Shown: in pieces, positions 1-8,609 of the stretch
Layout: the number at the start of each line of letters is the position of its first letter
Position numbering within the stretch: the first letter of the stretch is position 1
NCBI RefSeq assembly: GCF_003264855.1
Contig: NZ_NFZS01000006.1
Location: 124,001-188,000 of the forward strand
Direction: 5' to 3'
Length of the DNA: 64,000 nt
Source of the DNA: Dyella jiangningensis
GTDB taxonomy: Bacteria; Pseudomonadota; Gammaproteobacteria; Xanthomonadales; Rhodanobacteraceae
Notes under the pieces: model-generated
What the model was told of the DNA's origin: nothing
Database searches by the model: none
The model's input: only the letters and a program-made list of their open reading frames with translations
Translations under genes and position numbers: made by a program

Positions 1-2244
1 GCCGATCGCGCGCAAGACCGGGATGGAGCTCCAGGCCAGCATGCCGAACACCAGCAGGGCGGACAGCACGCATACCAGCGTGGCGTGCAGCGTGCGCCGC
101 TGTTCGGCGGCATCACCGGTATCGCGCTCGAAGAACAAGGCGTAGTGCAAACCCAGGCCGGCCGCGAGTATCAAGGCCACCAGATGGAACAGCGAAATCT
201 CCACGCCCGCCACTCGCTCCACCGCCAGCACCAGGAAGGTCGCCAGCGTCATCGGCGCCAGCACGTGCCAAGCGCGGCGAAGACTTCGCAACGCCACGGT
301 GATCGCGATCACGAGCAGCACGGTCGCCGCGAGCAATGCATGCAGGATGCGCGTGCGATAGGACACCACCATCGACTCCGCGGTTTCCTTGAGATCGAGC
401 AGGCGGACAGCGCCATGGCTGCCCTGCGGCAGCGCCTGCAGTGCCGTCACGTCATGCACGCCGCTGAGCGTGCCCAGCCCCACCCAATGATCGCCACGCG
501 ACATCAGCATCGCCGCAACGCGCTGGCCCAGCGGGGACGCGGCGAAGCGCTCCTCCGTCAGCAGTGGCAGGCCGCGTGCCTTCTGCACGTCATCGATGAA
601 TGGCACGAACAAGCCCGGCTGGAACGGCATGCCCTGTTCGGCTTCCGCCAGCGCGCGCTCGAGCGTCGCGCGATCCGGCAAGCGCTGCTGGCGCGTGCGC
701 TGCACGGCTTCGCTGGGCAGGTAGCGCGAGGGCAACTCGATGGCATCGACCGCGTGCTTGGCGACCAATGCCTCCGCCATGGGTTGCAATCGTTCGGACA
801 AGGCGAGCACGCCTTGTTCATCCTGCGCCTCGAGCACCAGCAGATAGCGGACGTCGGGCGCGCCCAACGCTTCGCGCAGACGCGCGTCTTCGCGCAGCAG
901 ATCCTGTGGCAGCGGCGTCAGTGCAGACAGGTCGTTTTGCCAGAACGCGCCTCGCGCGAACAGCAGCATCAGCACCGTGGCGAGCGCCACCAGCAGGGGA
1001 ACCCAGCGCGGGCGCGGCAACGCATCCACCCAACGCCGCGCGCGCACCAGCCAGCCCATGCCTGCCACGTCGTGCACGCGCACCGGCAGCAGGTGTGGCA
1101 GCAGATAGCGCGTGCTGAACCCGGCCACCAGCAGGCCGGTGATGGTGAACACCGCCAGCTGCTTGAGGCCGTTGACGCCGGATGCGTAGAAAGCGAGATA
1201 GGCAATGCAGGCCGATGCGATCGCAGTGAGCAGCAGCGGCCACAGGTCGCGCACGCTTTGCAGCGCGTTTTCACCGGCGCGCCGGTGGCTGAGCACGCGG
1301 ATCGGGTACTCCTGCGCCACACCAAGCAGGGTGAAGCCAAACGCGAGCGTGATGCCGTGCACCTGCGGAAACAGCACGATCAACGCTGCGATGCCCGCGA
1401 GCGCCGCACTGGCGATCGGCAAGGCCGACAACAGCAGCGAGCCGATGCTGCGGTAGGCAAGCAGCAGCAACACGATGAAACCCATCGTGGATATGCGGCC
1501 GATCCATTCCGCCTGACCGCGTGTCTGCGCATTGGCCACCACGCTGAAATAGCCCGGTCCGCTGACCTTGAGCGTCGCGCCTGCGTGTCCCGGCGACGCA
1601 TCGAAGGCCTTGTGGATGCCGTCGATCGCGATCGCCTGCGCATCCGGATCGAAACCGGCGGCGCGCGTCTGCACCAGCAACAAGGCTTCGTTTTGCGACG
1701 AGAACCAGACGCCTTCGCGTACGTCGGGCGACTTCGGCGGCGTCCAGCGCTCGGCAAGCTTGAGCACTTCGAGCGTGGGATCGCGCGGCAACAGACCCTT
1801 GAGCAGGGCCGCGGCCGGTGAGGACAGATCTTCCAGCCGCTGTTCGAGTTCGTCGCGCAGGAACGGCGCATCCATCGCATGCGTGTCGAGCGTCGGCGAC
1901 AGCAGATAGCGATACGGCAGCAGCTGCTCATCGAGCGCGGCGATGTCGAAGCTGCCATTGAGCACCTGGCTGTAGCGCTCGTCCTTGCGCAGCGACGCGG
2001 CAAGCTGCTGGCTAAGCGCCGCCAGCTGTTCATCCGGCTTACCGGCGATGGCCAGCAGCAGCAAGCGCGAACCCGGCCCTTCGCCCACCTGCTCCATCAG
2101 CAGCCGCTGGTCTGGGGTGGTCGGCGCAGGCATGAAGCTGCGCAGGTCGGTGCTGACGCGCAAGCCTTGCGCGACGCATACGCCAAGGGCGGCAAGCACC
2201 ACCAGCCACGTCGCCAGCAGGACCCATCGACCGCCAGGCCGCAT
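1..2244 (-). CDS. MMPL/RND-family exporter of the aryl-polyene cluster (partial, C-terminus beyond window)
   Basis: Reading the minus strand from the ATG at 2244 gives an open frame of 748 codons that reaches the window edge with no stop. The N-terminus has one membrane segment, then a large soluble loop, then hydrophobic blocks with the motif FGFTLLGVAQEYPIRVLSHR, a second soluble loop, and another helix bundle near the edge. This two-fold layout is that of MMPL exporters, which move lipids or polyketides out of the inner membrane with proton-motive force. It follows the LolA-like gene by 2 nt, so the two are cotranscribed. In aryl-polyene and xanthomonadin clusters an MMPL protein next to a LolA-like protein is thought to carry the pigment lipid to the outer membrane; that role here is inferred from context. 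Confidence 0.88.
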   Translation of the reverse strand, partial: MRPGGRWVLLATWLVVLAALGVCVAQGLRVSTDLRSFMPAPTTPDQRLLMEQVGEGPGSRLLLLAIAGKPDEQLAALSQQLAASLRKDERYSQVLNGSFDIAALDEQLLPYRYLLSPTLDTHAMDAPFLRDELEQRLEDLSSPAAALLKGLLPRDPTLEVLKLAERWTPPKSPDVREGVWFSSQNEALLLVQTRAAGFDPDAQAIAIDGIHKAFDASPGHAGATLKVSGPGYFSVVANAQTRGQAEWIGRISTMGFIVLLLLAYRSIGSLLLSALPIASAALAGIAALIVLFPQVHGITLAFGFTLLGVAQEYPIRVLSHRRAGENALQSVRDLWPLLLTAIASACIAYLAFYASGVNGLKQLAVFTITGLLVAGFSTRYLLPHLLPVRVHDVAGMGWLVRARRWVDALPRPRWVPLLVALATVLMLLFARGAFWQNDLSALTPLPQDLLREDARLREALGAPDVRYLLVLEAQDEQGVLALSERLQPMAEALVAKHAVDAIELPSRYLPSEAVQRTRQQRLPDRATLERALAEAEQGMPFQPGLFVPFIDDVQKARGLPLLTEERFAASPLGQRVAAMLMSRGDHWVGLGTLSGVHDVTALQALPQGSHGAVRLLDLKETAESMVVSYRTRILHALLAATVLLVIAITVALRSLRRAWHVLAPMTLATFLVLAVERVAGVEISLFHLVALILAAGLGLHYALFFERDTGDAAEQRRTLHATLVCVLSALLVFGMLAWSSIPVLRAIG

Positions 2245-2246
2245 GC

Positions 2247-2915
2247 TCAGCCGCCCCGGCAGAGGGCGACAAGCGCGTCGCGCGTCGGCACTGCCGGCAT
2301 CTTCGTGGCCAGCTGGCCCAGCAGATCGACCGCGAGATCGCCATCGGCTTCCTGCATGCGCATGCAATGCGGTTCGTTGCCGGCGCCATCGATGTCGATG
2401 CGACTGACGGTGCGTACGAGCTTGGGATCGCGTGGCGTGAGCGTGAGCGTCCAGCGTCGCTCGTCGATGCTGCTGTACTGGATGGCGAACGCCTGCTCCA
2501 GACGCGTGGCATCGCCGCCCAGCATCGCCACGAAGCTGTCGAGCAGGATCTGCAGCTGCGGCGCGCGCTTGAGCGAGAAGCGACGCGGCTCGCGCCCTTC
2601 GCGTTGCTGGCTCACCTCGCCGTCGGCGATGGTCGAGACTTCCGGGTTCGGGTGTTCGACGCGACGCTCCAGGCGATCGCCACCCAGCCATGCCAGTTCG
2701 CCGGACACCACCAGCGGCTGGTCCAGCATCTTCATGAAGCGTGCTTCGGCGAAGGGCGTGCGCGCCGGCGCCGGGCGGCCCAGCGACGCCACCAGCGCGC
2801 GTGCCGTGGCCGCGTCCTCAGGCGCCGACGCGTTCGCGCACAGCGACAGCGTCAGGCCGCACAGCAGTAGCCACAAGGGATGCCCTGCGGGCTTTCTGGG
2901 TGTCATGCCATCCAT
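2247..2915 (-). CDS. LolA-like periplasmic lipid carrier of the aryl-polyene cluster
   Basis: About 222 aa with a hydrophobic signal segment (PLWLLLCGLTLSLCANA) followed by a soluble beta-rich domain. The LolA-like features are the opening FAEARFMKMLDQPLVVSGEL, corresponding to the LolA pattern in which the protein acts on 'F-x-Q', and the segment QLQILLDSFVAMLGGD. LolA proteins carry lipid-anchored cargo through the periplasm; those in aryl-polyene clusters are assumed to carry the aryl-polyene lipid. It lies 10 nt after the acyltransferase stop and 2 nt before the MMPL start. The start is uncertain: ATGs at 2915 and 2906 both fit and neither has a clear ribosome site. There is a Cys in the signal (LCANA), so a lipoprotein is possible though the lipobox is poor. 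Confidence 0.75.
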   Translation of the reverse strand: MDGMTPRKPAGHPLWLLLCGLTLSLCANASAPEDAATARALVASLGRPAPARTPFAEARFMKMLDQPLVVSGELAWLGGDRLERRVEHPNPEVSTIADGEVSQQREGREPRRFSLKRAPQLQILLDSFVAMLGGDATRLEQAFAIQYSSIDERRWTLTLTPRDPKLVRTVSRIDIDGAGNEPHCMRMQEADGDLAVDLLGQLATKMPAVPTRDALVALCRGG

Positions 2916-2925
2916 GCCGAATAGG

Positions 2926-3831
2926 TCAGGGCATCCCCTGCTGCCAGAAATCATAGAAGTTGAACCAGTTGTAGGGAGCCACGTGCACGTAGTGTTCCAC
3001 GCGCGCCGCATAGCGGGCTATCCAGGCGTCCAGCGCCCGGGTGCGATCCTGCCGCGGGATCTCCACCGGATCCGCGAAGCGTTCGAAGACCAGGCGATAA
3101 CGATTGCCGCCTTCGTACAGGCCGAAGCACAGCATCACCGGTACGCGCAGCGAATGGGCAAGCAGCCACGGTCCGACCGGGAATGGCGCCGGCTCACCCA
3201 GGAACGGCGTGCGGCGCAGCACTTCATGCTCGCGTCCGCGATCGGCGAGCAATGCAACCATCGCACCTTTCCCGCAGGCCTCGGCCATGGCGAGCGTGAT
3301 GGAGGCGCCACCAAGCGAAGCGTCGATGACATTGGCGCCGATGTCGGGAGCGAGCGCTTCGAGCAGCTCGGTCATCGCCGGCGTCTTCTGCTTGTCCAGC
3401 ACCACGCGCAGCGGAATGTCGGGACGACGCGAGCTGAGCGCACGCAATGCCTCGAAGCTGCCCTGGTGCGAGCCCATCAGCAGCAGGCCTCTTCCCTGCG
3501 CGAGGGTGGATTCCAGTGCATCGAGGCCTTCGACGGTAATGTCGAAATGCTTCTCGCCGTGAGCGAGCAGGAAGATGCGGTCGAGCGTGATCGCGGCAAA
3601 GGCGTGGATGTGTTTCATCACCTGCCACGCGCTCGCCGGCTTGCCCAGCACGCGATCGAGGAAGTGACGCGAAGCCTCCCGTTCCGGGCGCCGGCGCAGG
3701 TAGAAATACAGCGTGATCGGATACAGCAGCGCGCGCGCCAGCGGTCGCCCTCCGAGCAAGGCGATGCTGCGGATCAGCCAGATGGCGAAACGCCCGCCGC
3801 CTTCGGGACGACTCTGCCAGTGCTCGCTCAT
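2926..3831 (-). CDS. LpxL/HtrB-type acyltransferase of the aryl-polyene cluster
   Basis: A 301-aa protein of the LpxL/LpxM (HtrB) lysophospholipid acyltransferase superfamily. It has an N-terminal membrane-associated hydrophobic segment (IRSIALLGGRPLARALLYPI), the signature GSHQGSFEALRAL in place of the usual H-x4-D/E acyltransferase motif I (His and Glu retained), and the later block ALLADRGREHE. Family members transfer acyl groups from acyl-ACP to a lipid acceptor at the inner membrane. In aryl-polyene clusters the enzyme is expected to help join the polyene acyl chain to its lipid anchor. Its start overlaps the stop of the dehydratase gene by 4 nt (ATGA), which points to translational coupling within one operon. 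Confidence 0.82.
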   Translation of the reverse strand: MSEHWQSRPEGGGRFAIWLIRSIALLGGRPLARALLYPITLYFYLRRRPEREASRHFLDRVLGKPASAWQVMKHIHAFAAITLDRIFLLAHGEKHFDITVEGLDALESTLAQGRGLLLMGSHQGSFEALRALSSRRPDIPLRVVLDKQKTPAMTELLEALAPDIGANVIDASLGGASITLAMAEACGKGAMVALLADRGREHEVLRRTPFLGEPAPFPVGPWLLAHSLRVPVMLCFGLYEGGNRYRLVFERFADPVEIPRQDRTRALDAWIARYAARVEHYVHVAPYNWFNFYDFWQQGMP

Positions 3832-4127
3832 GCCGCGCCCTCGACGGCACCGCGCGCAAGCAGTTCGTCATCGCGGCGGATCTCGAAGCGCACGCGGCCA
3901 TGGGCCTCGGTCAACGTGACCTGCGCATGCTGACCCGGCAACAACGGCGCCACGAACTTGGCTTCCTGCACGCGCGCAAGGCGCTCGCCGCGCCAAGCGT
4001 GCAGGGCCAGCGCGACCTGCTCCAGCAGCATCACGCCCGGCACCAGCGGCGATCCGGGAAAGTGGCCGGGCAGGCTGGGGTGATCGTTCGCCACGACGAA
4101 TCCGCAATGGAACGTGGCGTGGCTCAT
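3828..4127 (-). CDS. Hotdog-fold 3-hydroxyacyl-ACP dehydratase (ApeI/FabZ-like)
   Basis: A 99-aa single-hotdog protein. Residues 15-38 carry the FabZ-type active site: HPSLPGHFPGSPLVPGV followed by Glu (LLEQV), giving the catalytic His and acid. FabZ itself is about 145-150 aa, so this is a short version like the dehydratases of aryl-polyene clusters. It would remove water from 3-hydroxyacyl-ACP on each elongation cycle so that conjugated double bonds stay in the chain. Both ends overlap neighbours by 4 nt (ATGA at 3828-3831 and 4124-4127), so it is the middle of a tightly coupled operon. The partner ketosynthases and ketoreductase are not in the window and would lie past the left edge. Confidence 0.82.
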   Translation of the reverse strand: MSHATFHCGFVVANDHPSLPGHFPGSPLVPGVMLLEQVALALHAWRGERLARVQEAKFVAPLLPGQHAQVTLTEAHGRVRFEIRRDDELLARGAVEGAA

Positions 4128-4906
4128 GGCGCCGCCGGATCCTGCCCGCGCACCAGCTGCGGCCAGCGCGCGGCAATGCCCAGCACCAGCTCGTGCAGGC
4201 GCGGATGGGTCAGGTGACGCAGGTGCCAGCGGCGATAGACGTGCTCGAGCAGGAACGCGGCGGCGATCACCACGTAGCCGCCAATGTGCACATAGGACTG
4301 CGCCCAGTCAGACCGTACCGGCAACGGCGAGGCGATGCCGATCGAGGCGAGCAGTCCACCGGGCTCGGCGCACAGCACCAACGCCGCGAGCACCCCCGCC
4401 TGCAGCGCCGTCAGCAGCGTCCAGAACCAGGTCAGCCGGCGCGCATAGTGCGTCAGACCCGGTACCTGCAAGCGCTCGGGACCTTCCACCGCTTCGATGA
4501 AGCGGGCGATCAGGGGCGTCGAACCGTGGCGAAGACTGCGCCCGAACAGCGAGGCGACCAGCACGTTGATGGCGATGGGCACGCATTCCAGCAACAGACC
4601 TACGAAGCCGCGCATCCACAACCAGCCCATCACGGCCAGCACGAGCGTCCAGAGCACCCACGCCCCGATGCGGCGCGCGGCAAGTGCCGGCCCCATCAGC
4701 AGGGTGAGCAGCAAGGCGCAGGCAGCCAGCGAAAAGCCCTGGCGATGGGTGATCACGCCCGCCATCGCCAGCACCGGGTAGCCAAACATCAGCGGCAGCC
4801 AGCGCCGCGACGAGGACTTCGATGGAGTGGCGGGAATCGAGGACATGCGTGATTCGGCCTGTGCGCTGGGCGTCATGGCGATGGCATCAGTGTGCCGCAC
4901 GCCCAT
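4124..4906 (-). CDS. Polytopic inner-membrane protein of the aryl-polyene cluster (COG4648-like)
   Basis: 260 aa with about six hydrophobic segments: PLMFGYPVLAMAGVI, a pair around residues 57-75, VLWTLVLAVMGWLWM, LLLECVPIAINVLVASLFG, a pair in the second half, and HIGGYVVIAAAFLLEHV near the end. It has no enzyme motif I recognise. Membrane proteins of this kind recur in aryl-polyene clusters between the ACP and the dehydratase, and their biochemical role is not settled. It starts 20 nt after the ACP stop and its stop overlaps the dehydratase start. Three in-frame starts are possible (4906, 4876, 4846) and none has a clear ribosome site; 4906 is kept because the operon is compact. Confidence 0.7.
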   Translation of the reverse strand: MGVRHTDAIAMTPSAQAESRMSSIPATPSKSSSRRWLPLMFGYPVLAMAGVITHRQGFSLAACALLLTLLMGPALAARRIGAWVLWTLVLAVMGWLWMRGFVGLLLECVPIAINVLVASLFGRSLRHGSTPLIARFIEAVEGPERLQVPGLTHYARRLTWFWTLLTALQAGVLAALVLCAEPGGLLASIGIASPLPVRSDWAQSYVHIGGYVVIAAAFLLEHVYRRWHLRHLTHPRLHELVLGIAARWPQLVRGQDPAAP

Positions 4907-4926
4907 GACATCATGCCCGACGGCGG

Positions 4927-5196
4927 TTAAACGGCACGGTGCCGTTCGACATGCTCGGACAGCGTGCGCAGGCTGGAAAAGATCTGGCGGTTCTCGGGGT
5001 TGTCCGAGCGGAGCTGGAAGCCGTAGCGCTTGGACACGGCCAGCGCGATTTCCAGCGCATCGATGGAATCGAGGCCCAGATCGCCGCCGAACAAGGGGGC
5101 ATCAGGGTCGATCTGGTCGGCCGACACGGTTTCCAGATTGAGGCTTTCCACGATCAAAGTGGCCAGTTCGTGTTGTGCGGTGCTCTGCTCGGCCAT
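4927..5196 (-). CDS. Acyl carrier protein of the aryl-polyene cluster
   Basis: An 89-aa acidic helical protein with the phosphopantetheine site GLDSID; the modified serine is residue 44. This is the normal size and site position for a free-standing type II acyl carrier protein. It would hold the growing aryl-polyene chain while the cluster's ketosynthases, reductase and dehydratase act on it. It is the first gene of the minus-strand operon visible here and lies back to back with the chorismatase gene, separated by about 90 nt that must hold both promoters. Xanthomonadin clusters contain an equivalent ACP (xanC); the specific identity is an inference from the neighbours. Confidence 0.85.
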   Translation of the reverse strand: MAEQSTAQHELATLIVESLNLETVSADQIDPDAPLFGGDLGLDSIDALEIALAVSKRYGFQLRSDNPENRQIFSSLRTLSEHVERHRAV

Positions 5197-5287
5197 GCCC
5201 GATTCCGTACCCTTTCAAGCGCCTCTCCCCCGGAGGCGGCGACCGGCGAGTGTAACATAGCGACCCCGTTTGCCCGGCTTGTTTCCC

Positions 5288-6274
5288 ATGGTTCAGGGTT
5301 GTGAAAACGCAAGGACCGCGCTGCGTCGCGCGCCCCAGGTGTCCTATCGCCATGCCGACCCGGAGGCGGTCTTGGCCGAACCCGGCACGCTGGCTGTCTT
5401 CGGCTTCGGCGCCGGCGCCCTAGGCAGCGACGATCCACGCTGGCTGGGCGTGGACCTGGAGGGCATCGACGCCCCGGTGCCCGTGGAGATCTGGCAGGTC
5501 GATGGCGCTGTCGTGCACGGACGCGAGGGAGACGTGCAATGGTCGGCGGGCGACGGCTGGCTGTTCGCGGCGATCACGCTGGATGAGCGCACCCACGGCG
5601 GGCCGCGCGATACCGCCCACGAAGCCTATGGGCAGCTGTGCCGTCTTCTGGCCTCGCGCCGCGAGCGACATGTGCAGCGTATCTGGAATTATCTCGGCGA
5701 CATCAACCAGGGCGAAGGCGACACCGAACGCTACAAGCGCTTCTGCGACGGACGCGCCACCGGCATGGGAGCGTTCTTCGCCGACGGTTTCCCCGCGGCG
5801 ACGGCCATCGGGCATCACGCCTCCGCGCCGCGCTTGCAGGTCTACCTGCTCGCCAGCGACGAGGCTGGCTCGCGCGTGGAAAATCCCCGCCAGGTGAGCG
5901 CCTGGCGCTATCCGCGCCAATACGGCCGCACGCCGCCGAGCTTCGCCCGCGCCATGATGCTGCCGGCCGGCGATGCGCTGGCGATCTCGGGCACTGCGGC
6001 CGTGGTCGGCCACGCCTCTGCGCACGAGGACGACCTGCTGGCCCAGCTCGGCGAAACGCTGACCAATCTGGAAACGCTGCTGCAGAGCGCGGGCATGGCG
6101 GCGGGTTTCGACACGCAGTCGCCGCTGAAGGCTTACGTGCGCCAGCCCACCGACGCGCCGCTCGTGCGCGACTTCCTGCAACAACGCCTGCCCGGCGTGC
6201 CGGTGCTGCTGCTGCACGGCGACATCTGCCGCCAGGAACTGATGGTCGAGATCGACGGCTGGCGTTACGCCTGA
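5288..6274 (+). CDS. xanB2: Chorismatase, XanB2-like (chorismate to 3- and 4-hydroxybenzoate)
   Basis: About 328 aa of the chorismatase (FkbO/Hyg5/XanB2, 'pteridine-dependent deoxygenase-like') family. Marks include the central RIWNYLGDINQGEGD and GRATGMGAFF, and the C-terminal half with its PLKAYVRQP and HGDICRQELMVEIDG. XanB2 cleaves chorismate into pyruvate plus 3-hydroxybenzoate, which starts xanthomonadin, and 4-hydroxybenzoate, which feeds ubiquinone. Its place directly beside an aryl-polyene operon fits that role. It is transcribed away from that operon. The frame opens with a TTG at 5270; the ATG at 5288 is preferred because TTG adds only six residues. Neither start has a strong ribosome site. 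Which hydroxybenzoate dominates cannot be read from the sequence. Confidence 0.88.
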   Translation: MVQGCENARTALRRAPQVSYRHADPEAVLAEPGTLAVFGFGAGALGSDDPRWLGVDLEGIDAPVPVEIWQVDGAVVHGREGDVQWSAGDGWLFAAITLDERTHGGPRDTAHEAYGQLCRLLASRRERHVQRIWNYLGDINQGEGDTERYKRFCDGRATGMGAFFADGFPAATAIGHHASAPRLQVYLLASDEAGSRVENPRQVSAWRYPRQYGRTPPSFARAMMLPAGDALAISGTAAVVGHASAHEDDLLAQLGETLTNLETLLQSAGMAAGFDTQSPLKAYVRQPTDAPLVRDFLQQRLPGVPVLLLHGDICRQELMVEIDGWRYA

Positions 6275-6277
6275 GCC

Positions 6278-7069
6278 TCAGCCCGGCCAGCCATTCGGCG
6301 AACGGCAGGCCGGGAACGCCTGCCTGAAGTGAGCCAGCAGGTATTCGGCCGCGGCGGACTTGCCGCCAGGTAGCGCGGCATAGACGTCCGCCACGGCGAG
6401 GTCACCCTTCTGGCTGTCCAGCGCCGAGATCGGCACGCTGGTCAACACGGCGGCGTGCACGGTAAGCCCGCCGGATCGATAGCGGAACAGCGCGGTGCAT
6501 TCGTCGGGACGCGACTGCCAACTCATCACCGGGTTGGTCTGGCCGAGATTGGATGGCGGCGATCCGGTGAGGGTCGCCAGGCGCTCGCCCGCGCCCGGCA
6601 GCAGCCCATTGGTTTCGTCCAGCATGCAGCCCACGCAGGCCGGGATCACCGTATAGGTGATCCACCCCGTCGAAGCGCCATCGGGCGATGTATAGGTGTA
6701 GACGGTGCCACCGTCCATGCCGATCTCGGCGCGCTGCAGCCGCCAGCCGGCCGGTACCGGCATCCAGCCCGCGACGGCGCCGTAAAACCATTGCAATGGC
6801 GATTTGCCGGCGATTGGCGCATCGCTCGGAAAGGGCGGCAGCTTTGCCGGGTCGGTGCGCAGCCAGTCGCCGCCGCCGGCATGGACATCGATCAGCGTGA
6901 CGGAAGCACCGCCGTGGGTGACCGTGTGCAGCGCATAGTCGGCATCCGGTGCCGAGCGCATCTCGGGTGTGGATCGGAGCTCGCGAACCCCGCTGGTCGC
7001 ATGCAATGCCGGCAGGCACAGCGACCAGAACACGACGACGATGAGCTTGAAGATGCCTGGACAGCGCAT
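6278..7069 (-). CDS. Secreted protein of unknown function
   Basis: 263 aa. The N-terminus is a signal peptide (KLIVVVFWSLCLPALHA, cleavage near residue 24). The mature part has a central region rich in Gly, Thr and Tyr and four Cys (ACVGCM near the middle, one in DECTALF, one in FPACRS near the C-terminus), which could pair as disulfides in the periplasm. I do not recognise the family. It begins just after a strong ribosome site (GGGAGGGAGCC then ATG), so it is probably expressed. It is convergent with xanB2, with only 3 nt between the stops, and lies downstream of glmU in the same direction with a 72-nt gap, so cotranscription with glmU is possible. Confidence 0.7.
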   Translation of the reverse strand: MRCPGIFKLIVVVFWSLCLPALHATSGVRELRSTPEMRSAPDADYALHTVTHGGASVTLIDVHAGGGDWLRTDPAKLPPFPSDAPIAGKSPLQWFYGAVAGWMPVPAGWRLQRAEIGMDGGTVYTYTSPDGASTGWITYTVIPACVGCMLDETNGLLPGAGERLATLTGSPPSNLGQTNPVMSWQSRPDECTALFRYRSGGLTVHAAVLTSVPISALDSQKGDLAVADVYAALPGGKSAAAEYLLAHFRQAFPACRSPNGWPG

Positions 7070-7141
7070 GGCTCCCTCCCTTGGCGAACGCGGCGCGATT
7101 TATACGCCGCGACGGGCCGCGCTGGCATCAGACCATTCGGA

Positions 7142-8524
7142 CTATGCCGATCCTTTCTGCTTCACCGGCCGATGCCAGCCGTTGAGCGTCGTCTGTCGCG
7201 CGCGTGCAATGGTCAACTCGCCGGCCGGCGCATCCTTGCCGATCACCGAGCCGGCGCCGATGGTGGCCTGTGCACCGATGGTCACCGGGGCCACCAGCGC
7301 GCTGTTGGAACCGATGAAGGCGCCGTCGCCGATGGTGGTCAGGTGCTTGTTGGCGCCGTCGTAGTTGCAGGTGATGGTGCCGGCGCCGATGTTCACGCCG
7401 CTGCCGATCACCGTGTCACCGAGATAGCTGAGGTGATTGGCCTTGCTGCCTTCGCCGATCTGCGCCTTCTTGGTCTCGACGAAGTTGCCGATGTGCACGC
7501 CGGAAGCCAGCTCGGTGCCCGGGCGCAGGCGCGCGAAGGGACCGATGATGCACGGCCCGCGCGTCACGACGCCTTCGAGGTCGCAATGCGCGAGCACCAC
7601 GGTGCCGGCAGCGAGATTCACGTCCTTCAGGCGCGTGAACGGACCCACGCGGACGTCGTCGCCCAGCGTCACGTCACCCTCGAAGATGACGTTGACGTCG
7701 ATCTCCACATCCATGCCGGTGCTCACCGTGCCGCGGACGTCGATGCGCGCGGGATCCACGATGCGCACGCCATCCAGCGCGAGGGTCTTGGCGGTGCGTT
7801 CGCGATACCGGGCTTCCAGCTCGGCGAGCTGCCACGGATTATTGGCGCCGGCCGCTTCGAATTCGTCCGCGCATTCCACGCAGCTGGCGGCGCGATTCTC
7901 TCCGGCGGCCATCGCGAAGATGTCGGTGAGGTAGTACTCGCCCTGCACGTTGTTGCGATCGAGCTTGGACGTCCAGCGCTTGAGCGCGGCGGCCTCGGCC
8001 GCGACGATGCCGGTGTTGATCAGGTTGTTCGCGCGCTGCGCGTCATCCGCGTCCTTCTCTTCCACGACCGCGCGCACATAGCCGTTGCCGTCGCGCAGCA
8101 CGCGCCCGTAACCGAAAGGATCAGCCACGCGCGTGGCCAGCAGGCTCACCGTGCCCTCTGCACGCACCAGTTGCTCCAGCGTCTGCGGACGCGTCAGCGG
8201 TACGTCGCCGTAAAGCACCAGCACGGTGGCTTCGTCGGGCACGTCCAGCAAGGCTTCGCGCACCGCATGACCGGTACCCAGGCGTTGCGACTGCAGCACC
8301 CAGCGCAGGTCGGCGTCATGCGCGAACGCGGCGCGTACCTGCTCGCCGCAGTGACCATAGACCAGATGGATCGCCGCCGGCTTCAGTGCACGCGCCGCCT
8401 CCAGCACATGGGCCAGAAGCGGCCGCCCGGCCAGCGGCATCAGCACCTTCGCCTTCTTCGACTTCATGCGCTTGCCTTCGCCGGCGGCGAGGACGATCAC
8501 GTGCAGCGGGGCGTTCTTGATCAT
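7142..8524 (-). CDS. glmU: Bifunctional UDP-N-acetylglucosamine pyrophosphorylase / glucosamine-1-phosphate N-acetyltransferase
   Basis: 460 aa, the usual GlmU length. The N-terminal half is a nucleotidyltransferase with [17 protein letters not shown] at residues 12-28 and the downstream YGDVPLTRP block. The C-terminal half is a left-handed beta helix of hexapeptide repeats holding the acetyltransferase site ([20 protein letters not shown] and [13 protein letters not shown]). It acetylates glucosamine-1-phosphate and then attaches UMP, giving UDP-GlcNAc for peptidoglycan and lipopolysaccharide in the cytoplasm. In many gammaproteobacteria glmU follows the atp operon, and here it lies one gene downstream of atpC, which supports the call. 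Confidence 0.97.
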   Translation of the reverse strand: MIKNAPLHVIVLAAGEGKRMKSKKAKVLMPLAGRPLLAHVLEAARALKPAAIHLVYGHCGEQVRAAFAHDADLRWVLQSQRLGTGHAVREALLDVPDEATVLVLYGDVPLTRPQTLEQLVRAEGTVSLLATRVADPFGYGRVLRDGNGYVRAVVEEKDADDAQRANNLINTGIVAAEAAALKRWTSKLDRNNVQGEYYLTDIFAMAAGENRAASCVECADEFEAAGANNPWQLAELEARYRERTAKTLALDGVRIVDPARIDVRGTVSTGMDVEIDVNVIFEGDVTLGDDVRVGPFTRLKDVNLAAGTVVLAHCDLEGVVTRGPCIIGPFARLRPGTELASGVHIGNFVETKKAQIGEGSKANHLSYLGDTVIGSGVNIGAGTITCNYDGANKHLTTIGDGAFIGSNSALVAPVTIGAQATIGAGSVIGKDAPAGELTIARARQTTLNGWHRPVKQKGSA

Positions 8525-8609
8525 GGGCGGGTCCGTCGTAAGTGGCGAGGGAGCATAACAGCCGCTACCCGAACGACTTCAGTCGTCCGTATGGCATAAG
8601 CGGGGCGAG

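Noticed and set aside
85-1821. A 578-codon plus-strand open frame at the left edge
   Set aside because: The minus strand carries the MMPL exporter over this whole stretch; the plus frame is Gln/Arg/His-rich noise.
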